Shown here piece by piece: positions 55,662 through 64,000 of a stretch of DNA of 64,000 nucleotides. The stretch comes from Halocafeteria seosinensis (taxonomy: Eukaryota; Sar; Bigyra; Bicosoecida). A program made the position numbers and the translations under genes. A model generated the notes under the pieces. That model saw only the letters and a program-made list of their open reading frames with translations. It ran no database searches and was not told where the DNA came from. The DNA is taken from NCBI GenBank assembly GCA_001687465.1, contig LVLI01000336.1, positions 86,776 to 150,775 on the forward strand. Direction: 5' to 3'. Within the stretch, counting starts at the first letter, position 1. Each line of letters opens with the position of its first letter.

Positions 55662-56420
55662 TTAGTTCTGGGTGCTCGCTGATGACTCCGGCGAGGAAAA
55701 TGGCCTACCAGCAGATATACGTCTGAGGAATCCCCAAGGGTGGTAGTGTTGATACGCGCAGGGGCAGACAAAATGCAGGATATGGGGCCCACCAGGGAAA
55801 ACTTCCACAAGAGGATCGCCGACCTACCTTAGTTTGCTTTAGCCGGTAGACCATAAGCAATACCCATGATGTAGTATTGTACGCGGATTCGTTTGTTTTT
55901 ATTGGAATCGTCGGACGTACTCCATGTTCAGACAGGAACGCTGCAAACGACGAACAAGACAAAACACGTAAATAGAAAATAGCCAAGTGGAGTCTTTCAA
56001 CCGTCTACAGTGTAGTTTGGCTAAACCCAGGCTAAACCAGTTCAAACTCCTCGGAACACGACAAACATTTCGTCATCTTAGACTCATCAAATTGACAAAT
56101 TCATTCTGTTGCTGGAAGACTTTGTCATACAAGTAAGTTGGGCTCCTACATAGTACATATTTAATGATTAGGGTACTTATGTTTAAACAACCAACAGTGG
56201 TAGGATTCGTAAAGAGGCCATGGCATGGTAGAGTTTGATGTTCGGGGGACAAACTTGCTCTCTTGCTGCCATTAATGGCCATGGCATGTTTCCCGTGAGG
56301 TATGTATCTAGGAGGATATGCATGTCTGAGACTGTCTTCTCCAAGGATTATGTCTCCATTATACGCTTCCGTGGCCACTTTATCGCCCTCGAGGAGCGAT
56401 GAAATGAGCTGGGACACCAT
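55662..56420 (-). CDS. tentative multi-exon gene, Cys/His-rich C-terminus
   Basis: Coding-like segments line up on the minus strand. From ATG 56420 comes MVSQLISSLLEGDKVATEAY and more, up to LFTNPTT. Near 56055 is MTKCLSCSEEFEL, and at about 55940-55866 FLSEHGVRPTIPIKTNESAY. Near 55825 is VEVFPGGPHILHFVCPCAYQ followed by HYHPWGFLRR, ending at TAA 55662. Acceptor-like TTTGCAG near 55940 supports splicing, but donor choice and phase are unresolved, so I give no exon list. The CxxC, CxC and clustered His residues suggest a small zinc-binding protein. The alternative is that some segments are chance frames. Confidence 0.3.
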
Positions 56421-56890
56421 AATGAAGACAAATGAGGAGAAGATGATGGTTTATTAGGAGGCTCCTGTGATTATACAAAGAAGCATAATGGAGGATAATA
56501 ATACCCCCATCTGACTGTCCTTTCATCCAAAGGGCAGCATGAAAATGTGCCTTTTTTTTAGACATGCATATGAGGAGTGCTTCTAGCAGCTTATTCAGTG
56601 CGTTGCATGGTGGGCAAAGCATGCTCTGTCACTTGTTCTATGCCGTTGTCTATCGTGCAGAATGAGATGAAGGAGGAAGCGAAGCCGACGAACAAGGAAG
56701 ACAATGGACGTCTGCGGAAAATCTTTGAAAGCATTGATGAGAGTACGTAGACCCAACCAGGGTATTTGTCCTGTCCTTCGGATGAGGTGTGGTCAACACT
56801 GTCTCCAATGATTATTATTCACAACCTTTAGCGCCATTCTGAATGGTTGCGTGAGGAAATTTTGAATAACTTAGACATGCATATGAGGAG
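56316..56890. repeat. 20-nt direct repeat plus partial inverted copy
   Basis: An identical 20-nt sequence, TTAGACATGCATATGAGGAG, occurs at 56558-56577 and 56871-56890. A 12-nt inverted match (ATATGCATGTCT) lies at 56316-56327. The first direct copy sits just upstream of the carrier gene start and the second inside its first intron. Flanks differ, so the match ends exactly at 20 nt. Confidence 0.75.
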
Positions 56891-59078
56891 GTGGCCTTTT
56901 CTGGATGGACTGTGTTTCATCATTTATTAGGAACTATATGTGCACTATGTTTACATTTTTCATGCTTGTGTGTTTGTACAGATGGAGACGGTAAACTGAG
57001 CCCCGAAGAGGTTCGTCGCTTTATTTCCGCAGATGAGACTCCGACCGATGGGAGCCGGAGCTCCAATGCTACTGGGCTTACCCCTGCGTCGGCAAACAGA
57101 CTGCACAAAGGATCTACTGGAGCTCCTCATAGGGAGGGAGAGGCCGAAGGCCGTGAGCTAGATGAAGAGACGGCGACGAGAATGATTGAGGTGCTCGATC
57201 AAGACAAGGATGGTACAATTGACTACACAGAATTCAAGAGGTATGTATGTCATTTTCTTTTGACGCTACGGAGAATTGCTATGGCATGGTTCTCTCTTGC
57301 AATGGGGCAGAGCTTTTGAGGACGTGGAGGGCCAGTTAACGAAGGAAAGGCTACGAATAGTATGGCTGCAGCGTTCAAAATCTAACGTTGACTTCTCCGG
57401 AAACGATTTTAGTTCTCTGCTGCCGGGAGGGAGCATTTCATTGGATATTAACTCATTTCGTCTATTCCTAGCGGGTGGACTAGGCGGACTTGTCAGTCGA
57501 ACCGCCACAGCTCCTATAGAGAGGGTTCGTCTATTGCAGCAAACTCGAGGATCTTCTTTTGGCTCCGCCAAGTATATTTTGGAAAGTATAATCTACCAAC
57601 AAGGAATCAGAGGGCTTTGGCAAGGGAACTTGGCTAATTGTTTGAAAGCCATTCCCCAATCGGCCCTCGTATGTGCAGTGTATGGAAGCTCTGTTGCGGC
57701 TTTAGAGGCCTATAGCGATGACTCGGATGTGGCACCAGCGTCAAGACTAGCTGTTGGTGCTTTGGCTGGAGCTTTTGCTACTACTTGCACGTATCCTTTG
57801 GATGTTATAAGAGCAAAGCTAGCTGTCCAGCTCCAGGATCCTGGAAACGGTGGAAAGGGATCGGAGTCTATAAGGCGAGCTGCTACAGCTCCCAAGCCGC
57901 GACATTCAATTTTGCATCATCGAGACCTTTGGGGATCCAATACTCCGTCAGCATTACCTGTTGCATCCCGCATACGTCCCAAAGGGTCAGATTACTTGCT
58001 GCGTGCACGGTTTCGACGAGTTCTACACATTGCGAGGATCGATGATGTTGTTAAAGCTGTCACTTTTGCGAGGAGCATAGATTCTCGAAGGAGAGAAGGC
58101 AAAGTTTCTCCTCGCTCTCTGTGGAGCATAAAACGGCTATTTTCGAAGCCGCTGATAAGCTGGTGGAAAGGGTTTGAGATGCGAATGCAGCCGAGATACT
58201 CAGCTCAACGGACTCCTGCGAATGCCTTATCGTCCTCGGCCTCTCCCCCGTTGAACCGAATTCCTACCCGTTACCAAAATCGTATCAACCCGACCTCGTT
58301 CTCCAAGAGCAGCCTTCTGAACGGAACAAATGTAGGAAGATTACGCCGTGGATGTGTAAGACCCCTCTGCTTCAGCTACGTGTTTCCGCTCTCCGCCCGA
58401 TGTCGAGGCTTTGTGCCAGTGCACCCTCATATAGTTCACTCCAGCGCGTCGACGCCTCATCAGACGTATCCGTTTCGGATCCTGCAGTATTTTCGTCTGG
58501 CCAATACCAAAGCTGAATTCCTCTCTCTGTCAAATGATCCCAATAGCCTTGTACGACTTGGAAACTTTGGTATCGCCCAACTTGGAGGCAGACGGGTCAA
58601 TGCCACGGCCCCAGCAAGCGACCAAGAGTACAAAGGCATTCTTGATACATGCAGAAAAGTTTTTAAAAATGAAGGGTACTCCGGTTTATTTCGGGGAATC
58701 CGTCCGACGCTGGTGGGTATGACCACGTTTATTGCAATCCAGCAGGCGGGATTTGATGTCTTCGTAGAGTGGTTTCATCGTATGTTTAACCAGGAGCAGC
58801 AGAATGCTGCCTCTACGTTAGTGGCTTCGGCCGTTGCTGGAACTATGGCTCAGACGGTCGTCCACCCCGTTGATACTATCCGAAGAAGAATCCAAGTCGC
58901 CAAGGTTAGGTCAGCCCGAAAACTCGGTTTCTGGGATATCAGTCGCTACGTTATATCACAGCATGGCTGGAGAGGATTCTACGCCGGTCTCCTATCTACA
59001 TACGGCAAAGTGGTGCCCAGCATTACAATTTCACTGACAGTGCGTGAAATTGTCTTGGGTAGGCTGCAATGGTCTTGA
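56607..59078 (+). CDS. EF-hand mitochondrial carrier with large insertion (SCaMC/APC-like)
   Basis: Exons 56607-56742, 56982-57240 and 57311-59078 give 720 residues. Intron 1 is 239 nt, splitting the codon for the second residue of an EF-hand loop; intron 2 is 70 nt. Two EF-hands are visible, ESIDENGDGKLSPEE near residue 45 and DQDKDGTIDYTEF near 117. The carrier part has three repeats: the first starts LAGGLGGLVSRTATAPIERV, the second contains TYPLDVIRAKL near 290, and the third has VVHPVDTIRRRI near 665. The family exchanges ATP-Mg or ADP against phosphate, or other solutes, across the inner mitochondrial membrane under calcium control. Within repeat 2 a Ser/Arg-rich insertion of about 260 residues (307-567) separates the first helix from YSGLFRGIRPTLVGM. 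No splice sites removing it were evident. Start 56607 is the first in-frame ATG. Confidence 0.85.
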
Positions 59079-59506
59079 GTGCCTCTGTGGCGGAAGGCAT
59101 TGTAGATCTACCAGCACACACCTGCTGCTGTTTGTTTCAGGTTGTGTACTGTAAACCCAACGAACAGAACTCCGATAAAAGAGTCCCTGGAGGACTCCAG
59201 TTCGATCAATTGCGTCTAAACTGTATAATGTCAAATACACTGTTATGAGAACCTTGTAGAACAAAGGGGGTTCTGACCACCTCTACCGATAGTACATGGT
59301 TGTGGTGGGTTGCCCAACTCACGGTTAGGTTCGGTGATGGGTTCCAGTGTCCCGCACCTCTTCCCGAGAGTTGTTTATTTCACTAGGATTGTTCCACCCA
59401 CTGGCAGTCGGTGATTTATTATTTGTTGATTCCACTTGTGAACTGCGCACTATAGTAAAGAAGGCGAGAGTGTGTAATATAGGCGATTCTGTCCAACTTC
59501 CTGCCC
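59079..59506. other. intergenic, 428 nt
   Basis: This is the gap between the carrier gene and the acetyl-CoA transporter gene. Nothing was recognised. Confidence 0.4.
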
Positions 59507-61431
59507 ATGGGACGCCCAACCAGGAAAGACAAGGAGGAAGAAGAGGAGGATAATCAGTCCGATAATGGCTCTCCACGCTCCTCTAGTGTTACACAGAGGC
59601 GTAGACATCGTCATCAACATGGACAAACAAAGGAGAGGAGAATAGAGCAGGAGAATAAGACGAAAACAGCCGGCGCCACAACTGCAGACCCGGCGGCGGG
59701 AGGCGCTTCCAAAAGTCGAGGCCAGATTATACTATGGGGACTCCTTTTCCTCCATCTTTACCTGGTGGAAGGCGTAGTACAGGGACTCAGCAGCGTGGTG
59801 CCGCTGCTGCTGCAGCCGCTGGGCTTTGGATACGCTGCAAAAGGGACGTTTTCGGTCATTTGGTGGTCCTATTTGGGGCGAGTTATCTTCGCTCCCATCA
59901 TTGATACAATACATCCTCTGAAAAAAATTTTGCCCACCGTTCCACGGCATATCGCCTGGATTGCCGGACTGGAATTAGCGGCCGCGGGGGTCCTGGGACT
60001 GGCGGTATACACAGTAGCGCCCATGTTCATGGGCACCAAATCCTGCGAAGTTTCGACGTTAACCTATGTCTTTCTTGGAATGAATCTAATGGTACGTCGG
60101 CTGAATTTTTAGCTTTTCTTTGCTCCTGAATATTCAATTACTTGGATTCACTCGACGCGCAGATGGCTTTACATAAAATCGCAGTGGATTCCTGGGCTTC
60201 CTCCGAATTACAAAGCGTGTTACCGGCAGGCTACGCATCGAGCATTGAGTCCATGGGATTCACCATTGGACATGTTTGTTCATACACAGTTCTTGCTGTG
60301 TTCCACTCGAATCCAACTGCAGCCAAAGATGAAGTGAACCCCAGTGATGACGAAATAATAGGCCTGAGAATCAGCATGACCAATTTTATGGCATTCTGGG
60401 CAGTGGTTTTACTCTGTTCTTCATTTCTGGTGTTTTCTCTCACCCCTCGGCTGAAACAAGGAGAAAGGGATATTGGGGACGACGGAACAGAGAGGGGTGC
60501 GTTTAGTGGATTTTCGAGCTTTGGAAGTATATTGACCAAGAAGAATATAATCTTGTTGATCTTCTTTCTTTTGACCTGCCGGTTGCCTTTTATTATCCTT
60601 AAAAGCGGAGGTGACTTAGCATTTGTGAGCCGAGGGATTGACTTGAGTCTGCTTGCCAAAATGCAACTGTTTATGGTGCCAGTGGAACTTCTTGTTCAAT
60701 GGTGGACGGGGTACATGTCATCCCGGAAGAACAAGAGCATATTATACTTGTGGAAAGTGGGGTTTGTGGTGAGAATAGTTCTTCAATTATTATACATTCC
60801 TGCTCTAATGTGGATCTCTTATATTAGTGCGGCTGCAAGAACATCCAACGACCCGTCTAATATAAGGCCCATGGACTGTGATGATTTCATTGATTACGAG
60901 ATGCCGACAGTGATCGATTGTATCGGAGACGTAGATGAAGTTCCCGTGGGTGGTGCCAGGATTTTGTCTTCGGTTCATCATGCGTTTCATGCCATTGGTA
61001 TCACCCATGGCGATATATTGGGTGTGCTTCCATTGGCTATTCTGCATATTGCATCGCAGCTTGCACTGGTTTTGATGACTGTTCCTCAGAGAGCCTTTTT
61101 CAAGGAGATAGCCGATCCTCGGCTGAGCGGAAGTTATATCACTCTACTTAATACAGCTGCAAACCTTGGTGCAATGTGGCCTGCGCCCTTGGTGCTCCGA
61201 GCCGTGGACTGGTGGAAACACTGCGACCCAAATGTTTATCAAATCTGTCAGTGGCAGCAAACACATTTTCCCAACATGGGAAGTTATGAAATAGTTCTCA
61301 TCCTCAGCTGTCTCTACGGATTTATCTGGATTGCGGCCAGTAGTCATCCTCTCACAGTTCTGGAGAAGTCTCCCAAGTCAGAGTGGGAGCTAGCCGACGA
61401 TAGGTACACTTCCAAATCCAAGAAAGAGTAA
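59507..61431 (+). CDS. SLC33A1: acetyl-CoA transporter, SLC33A1/AT-1 family
   Basis: Exons 59507-60091 and 60163-61431 (71-nt intron) encode 617 residues. The first 75 residues are Glu/Arg/Lys-rich and cytosolic. About 11-12 hydrophobic helices follow. Family marks are HKIAVDSWASSEL with GYASSIESMGFTIGH right after the intron (the conserved Q-D-I-A-V-D-G-W-A region, here H-K-I-A-V-D-S-W-A), AFFKEIADPRLSGSYITLLN and AANLGAMWP. SLC33A1 imports acetyl-CoA into the ER lumen for protein and glycan acetylation. The short first-exon segment YLVEGVVQGLSSVVPLLLQ matches helix 1. The variant H-K for the usual Q-D is a departure that may affect function. Confidence 0.85.
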
Positions 61432-61601
61432 AGATATACCTAAATACTGCAAGTAGTAGAATTGTACAACAAACAAATAAGATTTTTTGACTGACACTTT
61501 TTTAGGCGAAGCGAAGCTAAGTTCCCCCACAACCAAGTGGTGGTAGTTAACGTTCCCCAAGCCGGTTTGTTTGATTTTTGTCTTAAACTTTGTGTTACAT
61601 C

Positions 61602-62597
61602 ATGATGATGAAGAAGAGTGGTGGTGGTAAAAGTAAGCTCTCCAAGCTACAGGAACGCCTGCAGAATCGGCTGGAAAGTGGTCAATTCCGGTGGATTAAT
61701 GAGCATTTGTACTCCAACCCGGGGGAGACTTCCCACGCTTTATTCAAGGAACAGCCTGACTTGTATCGCGTGTACCACGCCGGGTACTCGAGCCAGGTGC
61801 GTAAATGGCCTGTGAACCCTCTAGATGTCATTATTGGGAAAATCGAGCAGCATCATCGTCGTGGCGTCATTGCTGATTTCGGCTGTGGGGAAGCTCGATT
61901 AGCTCAATCTGTGACAAATAAGGTCCATAGCTTCGATTTAGTCGCCTCGAATCGCCATGTGACAGAGTGCAATATCGCGAATGTACCCCTCAAAGATGAT
62001 TCAGTAGATGTGGGCGTGTTTTGCTTGTCCCTCATGGGAACCAACTACCCTGAATTCCTCATGGAAGCCCAACGCGTGCTACGGCCCCACGGGAAGCTCT
62101 ACATTGCAGAGGTCCGGTCCCGATTTGAAAGCGATTCCGCTTCGTCCGAGCTGAATGAAGACCGGACGGGCGTGAAACGCACGCAAAAGGACCTAGGAGA
62201 TGTCCCGCAGCAAACGGAAGGCTTGAAACAATTTAAAAGGATGATGAAAAAAATGGGATTCCACTGCGAAGCGACAGATAAATCCAACAAAATGTTTGTC
62301 CTCATGGAATTCCGATTACAACCTGCCAATGATACCGCCGCTGGTGCGTACTCGGCTGCCACCACCAGCGCTGGAGAAGGAGCAGGAACGACGTCGACGA
62401 TCTCGTCGCCGGCATCAGCTTCAGGGATGAAAGCAAACCGGAAACGTAGGAGAAATTCCAAAGCGTCAGCTGGTAGGGAAGAAGCAATTGTAGCTCCGGA
62501 CCAGTCTACACCGTCCAAGAAAAAGAAACAAGTAAATAAGGAAGAGGTAATGAAAGAAGCTGTTTCATTACGTGCTTGCAAATACAAGAAACGATAG
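61602..62597 (+). CDS. RRP8: ribosomal RNA-processing methyltransferase Rrp8
   Basis: A single exon of 331 residues starts at the first of three ATGs. The Rrp8 core is nearly complete: LESGQFRWINEHLYS at the start, YHAGYSSQVRKWPVNPLD, the SAM-binding loop IADFGCGEARLAQ near residue 90, FDLVA, NIANVPLKDDSVDVGVFCLS, then LMGTNYPEFLMEAQRVLRP and the signature IAEVRSRF. Rrp8 is the nucleolar enzyme that makes m1A in 25S/28S rRNA, and in animals also acts in rDNA silencing. The usual long N-terminal extension is missing. Instead there is an 85-residue Ala/Ser/Thr-rich C-terminal tail ending in Lys-rich nuclear signals (KANRKRRRNSK, SKKKKQ). The stop lies 63 nt from that of the convergent last gene. 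Confidence 0.93.
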   Translation: MMMKKSGGGKSKLSKLQERLQNRLESGQFRWINEHLYSNPGETSHALFKEQPDLYRVYHAGYSSQVRKWPVNPLDVIIGKIEQHHRRGVIADFGCGEARLAQSVTNKVHSFDLVASNRHVTECNIANVPLKDDSVDVGVFCLSLMGTNYPEFLMEAQRVLRPHGKLYIAEVRSRFESDSASSELNEDRTGVKRTQKDLGDVPQQTEGLKQFKRMMKKMGFHCEATDKSNKMFVLMEFRLQPANDTAAGAYSAATTSAGEGAGTTSTISSPASASGMKANRKRRRNSKASAGREEAIVAPDQSTPSKKKKQVNKEEVMKEAVSLRACKYKKR

Positions 62598-62660
62598 TGC
62601 ACTCCTGTGAGTGGACCTATTCGTTGTCGTGTGTGCTCACTCACCTTGCTTGAAGGTTCT

Positions 62661-64000
62661 TCAAGCTTTGATCGAGGAAACGGTACTGGAAATGCTTTGG
62701 AGACTCTCGTGATTCAGAGTCCAATGATCGAGCTCTTGGGAGGCATGTGCCGCAGCGCGGAGCACCTCTTCGTCAATCTGTTTCTGAATCAATGGCTGAC
62801 TTAGTTCTTTCAATCTCGAGATGCTATTCAAGGAATCTTTCTTGAGTCGCTCGACGTTTTGCAGCACATCCGCCAACCCTGACAAAAGCACCGGGTCTCC
62901 GATCTGCTGCAGTTCCGCTGGTGGGGCTTGCTGGTAAAAATAGTTTAACAGCCTAGCATGTAAGCGTGCTGTCCTTAGAGATATCCTTAGCAGCCTTAGG
63001 GGATGGCGCGTTCTAGCTTTCCTGATTTCACTGTTCTTCTCCAACTCGAGGAAGGACATGAGGATTTTGTTTACTGATATAAGCGCTTCCGCAATGTGCT
63101 GTATGTCAGACGATCGGGATGATTCTACAGTACCAACTCTCATTAAGGCTTCGCAAGCTTCAGCCATGGTCAAGATGGACTCAGGAGAAAGATCCTTTAT
63201 TCGATATCCATGTGGATTCTCCTCTTTTGTATGTTGCGACAGGATATCTGCTCCGGAAGACAGCACTGACAGATATTCACGTGGAGCGACGTACTTCCAT
63301 GGGAACAACGTCGAACCTTTCAAAAATGTAGCGACAGACGAAGGAGTCACATATCTAGTAGTCCTCTCAATGATACGTCTGTGATCTTCTCCCAATAATT
63401 GCTTAAATGCCCGCTCATTTTCGGACCCTAGCTGCATGGGCTGCTCCACGAGTCGCTCTAATAAGTCAGGCAAGGAAACCACTATAAGCTTGTAATCTAT
63501 GGGCGAAATCTCAGCGAGTATGCTTCGATCTTGGTAGGGCGTTTGCTTAATGTCGCTTTTTCCAATGTTCGACTGCACGCTTCTTAAAGCCTTACGGAAC
63601 GTTTGAATGGAGGCTGCATCACGCAAGATTTTCGCATGCTGGAGGTGGACATCAATCTTTCCTGATGTATCGTCTCCAGCGACCAACTCAAGGTCAGGTA
63701 CCAGCTGGTTGTTGAGGGTAATATACAACCGTAACAGATCCTCCGTTCGTAGAAGTCTGCTCCCAATATGGGAACTAGCGCATTGCTGTGGTAAGGTTAA
63801 AAGAGCAGGTAGCTCAGCTTGTATCTCGGGCATGCTCTTAGCCGTGTGGCATAAGTGGGCTATCCATTCCATCACTTGAGGAATCAATGAGACATTCTCT
63901 GTACCCCAAAACAAGGCATCCGCGTTCACATTGGGAAGGTCCCCACCCGCTGGAGTCCCACCCGACAAAGTGTATACTGCACTATAGGCAGACGTAATCC
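62661..64000 (-). CDS. unrecognised all-helical protein, partial at right edge
   Basis: The minus-strand frame is open from the right edge to a stop at 62661, giving at least 445 C-terminal residues; the start lies outside the window. An acceptor-like CTATAGTGCAG near 63977 could mark an exon border, but the frame is open on both sides. The sequence is helical and Leu-rich throughout, for example YITLNNQLVPDLELVAGD, LIVVSLPDLLERLVEQPMQL and MSFLELEKNSEIRKARTRH, with a coiled C-terminus. The pattern recalls helical-repeat scaffolds such as those of nucleoporins, tethering complexes or Integrator-type complexes, but I see no signature that would choose between them. Confidence 0.6.
   Translation of the reverse strand, partial: ITSAYSAVYTLSGGTPAGGDLPNVNADALFWGTENVSLIPQVMEWIAHLCHTAKSMPEIQAELPALLTLPQQCASSHIGSRLLRTEDLLRLYITLNNQLVPDLELVAGDDTSGKIDVHLQHAKILRDAASIQTFRKALRSVQSNIGKSDIKQTPYQDRSILAEISPIDYKLIVVSLPDLLERLVEQPMQLGSENERAFKQLLGEDHRRIIERTTRYVTPSSVATFLKGSTLFPWKYVAPREYLSVLSSGADILSQHTKEENPHGYRIKDLSPESILTMAEACEALMRVGTVESSRSSDIQHIAEALISVNKILMSFLELEKNSEIRKARTRHPLRLLRISLRTARLHARLLNYFYQQAPPAELQQIGDPVLLSGLADVLQNVERLKKDSLNSISRLKELSQPLIQKQIDEEVLRAAAHASQELDHWTLNHESLQSISSTVSSIKA

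Noticed and set aside
56891-57319. 142-codon plus-strand frame starting inside the first carrier intron
   Set aside because: The upstream part is intron sequence. Splicing from the exon ending at 56742 restores a canonical EF-hand loop, whereas this frame would break it.
1-64000. Search by eye for tRNA, rRNA, CRISPR and prokaryotic operons
   Set aside because: No cloverleaf with a GGTTCRANNCC T-loop, no rRNA stretch and no spaced repeats were seen. Spliceosomal introns and eukaryotic protein families rule out a bacterial or phage window.

Overview
The window is nuclear DNA from a compact, gene-dense eukaryote, most likely a unicellular protist or alga. Nearly every gene is split by very short GT-AG introns, mostly 57-80 nt and most often 62-66 nt, with donors GTAAGT, GTACGT or GTATGT and acceptors TTGCAG or CTGCAG. 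Genes lie on both strands, are usually 60-950 nt apart, and show no operon logic, ribosome-binding sites or bacterial promoters. Base composition is near 50% GC throughout. Exon-intron models were built by hand. The well-resolved ones keep a single reading frame across every junction, and their summed exon lengths are multiples of three. I cannot name the lineage. A plant/protist-type PI4K-gamma, an MFSD12-type transporter, a GT61 glycosyltransferase and proteins that look ciliary fit a flagellated protist or an alga.

Layout, left to right. 1-2312 (minus): an IQ-motif protein running off the left edge. 2987-4108 (minus): an intronless all-helical protein. 5072-7605: a Kelch protein. 8051-9018: a Lys/Ser-rich nuclear protein. 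9519-15088: the B-block-binding subunit of TFIIIC. 16029-21104: a ubiquitin-like plus PI4K-gamma-type kinase with a very long disordered tail. 21556-23723: an M17 leucyl aminopeptidase. 23847-28177 (minus): an unusual RCC1 + tandem BTB + membrane-tail fusion. 28686-30920: a disordered protein with RPQSA motifs. 31045-31977 (minus): a Sen54-like tRNA-splicing endonuclease subunit. 32375-34766: an MFSD12-like transporter. 34920-36116 (minus): a small basic protein, with an unresolved coding stretch just upstream. 38032-40636: a USP deubiquitinase. 40893-43493: phosphoglucomutase/phosphopentomutase. 43556-44369: a small gene with an internal frame conflict, followed by contested sequence to 45136.

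The second half is rich in mitochondrial and membrane functions. 45137-46846: a mitochondrial membrane-anchored protein. 47449-48919 (minus): Tom40. 49085-49587 (minus): a 123-residue orphan, starting 72 nt from a divergent PPR protein (49660-51905). 52397-53259: a KDEL receptor. 54095-55621: a GT61 glycosyltransferase. 55662-56420 (minus): a tentative small multi-exon gene. 56607-59078: an EF-hand mitochondrial carrier with a roughly 260-residue insertion. 59507-61431: an SLC33-type acetyl-CoA transporter. 61602-62597: the rRNA methyltransferase Rrp8. 62661 to the right edge (minus): an unrecognised helical protein.

The genes are mostly housekeeping, covering Pol III transcription, tRNA splicing, rRNA modification, ER retrieval, mitochondrial import and sugar metabolism, with no sign of pathway clustering. 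The most unusual items are the RCC1-BTB-membrane fusion, the carrier with the large insertion, a set of stop-free introns whose length is a multiple of three, a 20-nt repeat shared by a promoter region and an intron, and several coding-like stretches that resist a clean gene model. No tRNA, rRNA, CRISPR array or recognisable transposase was seen.
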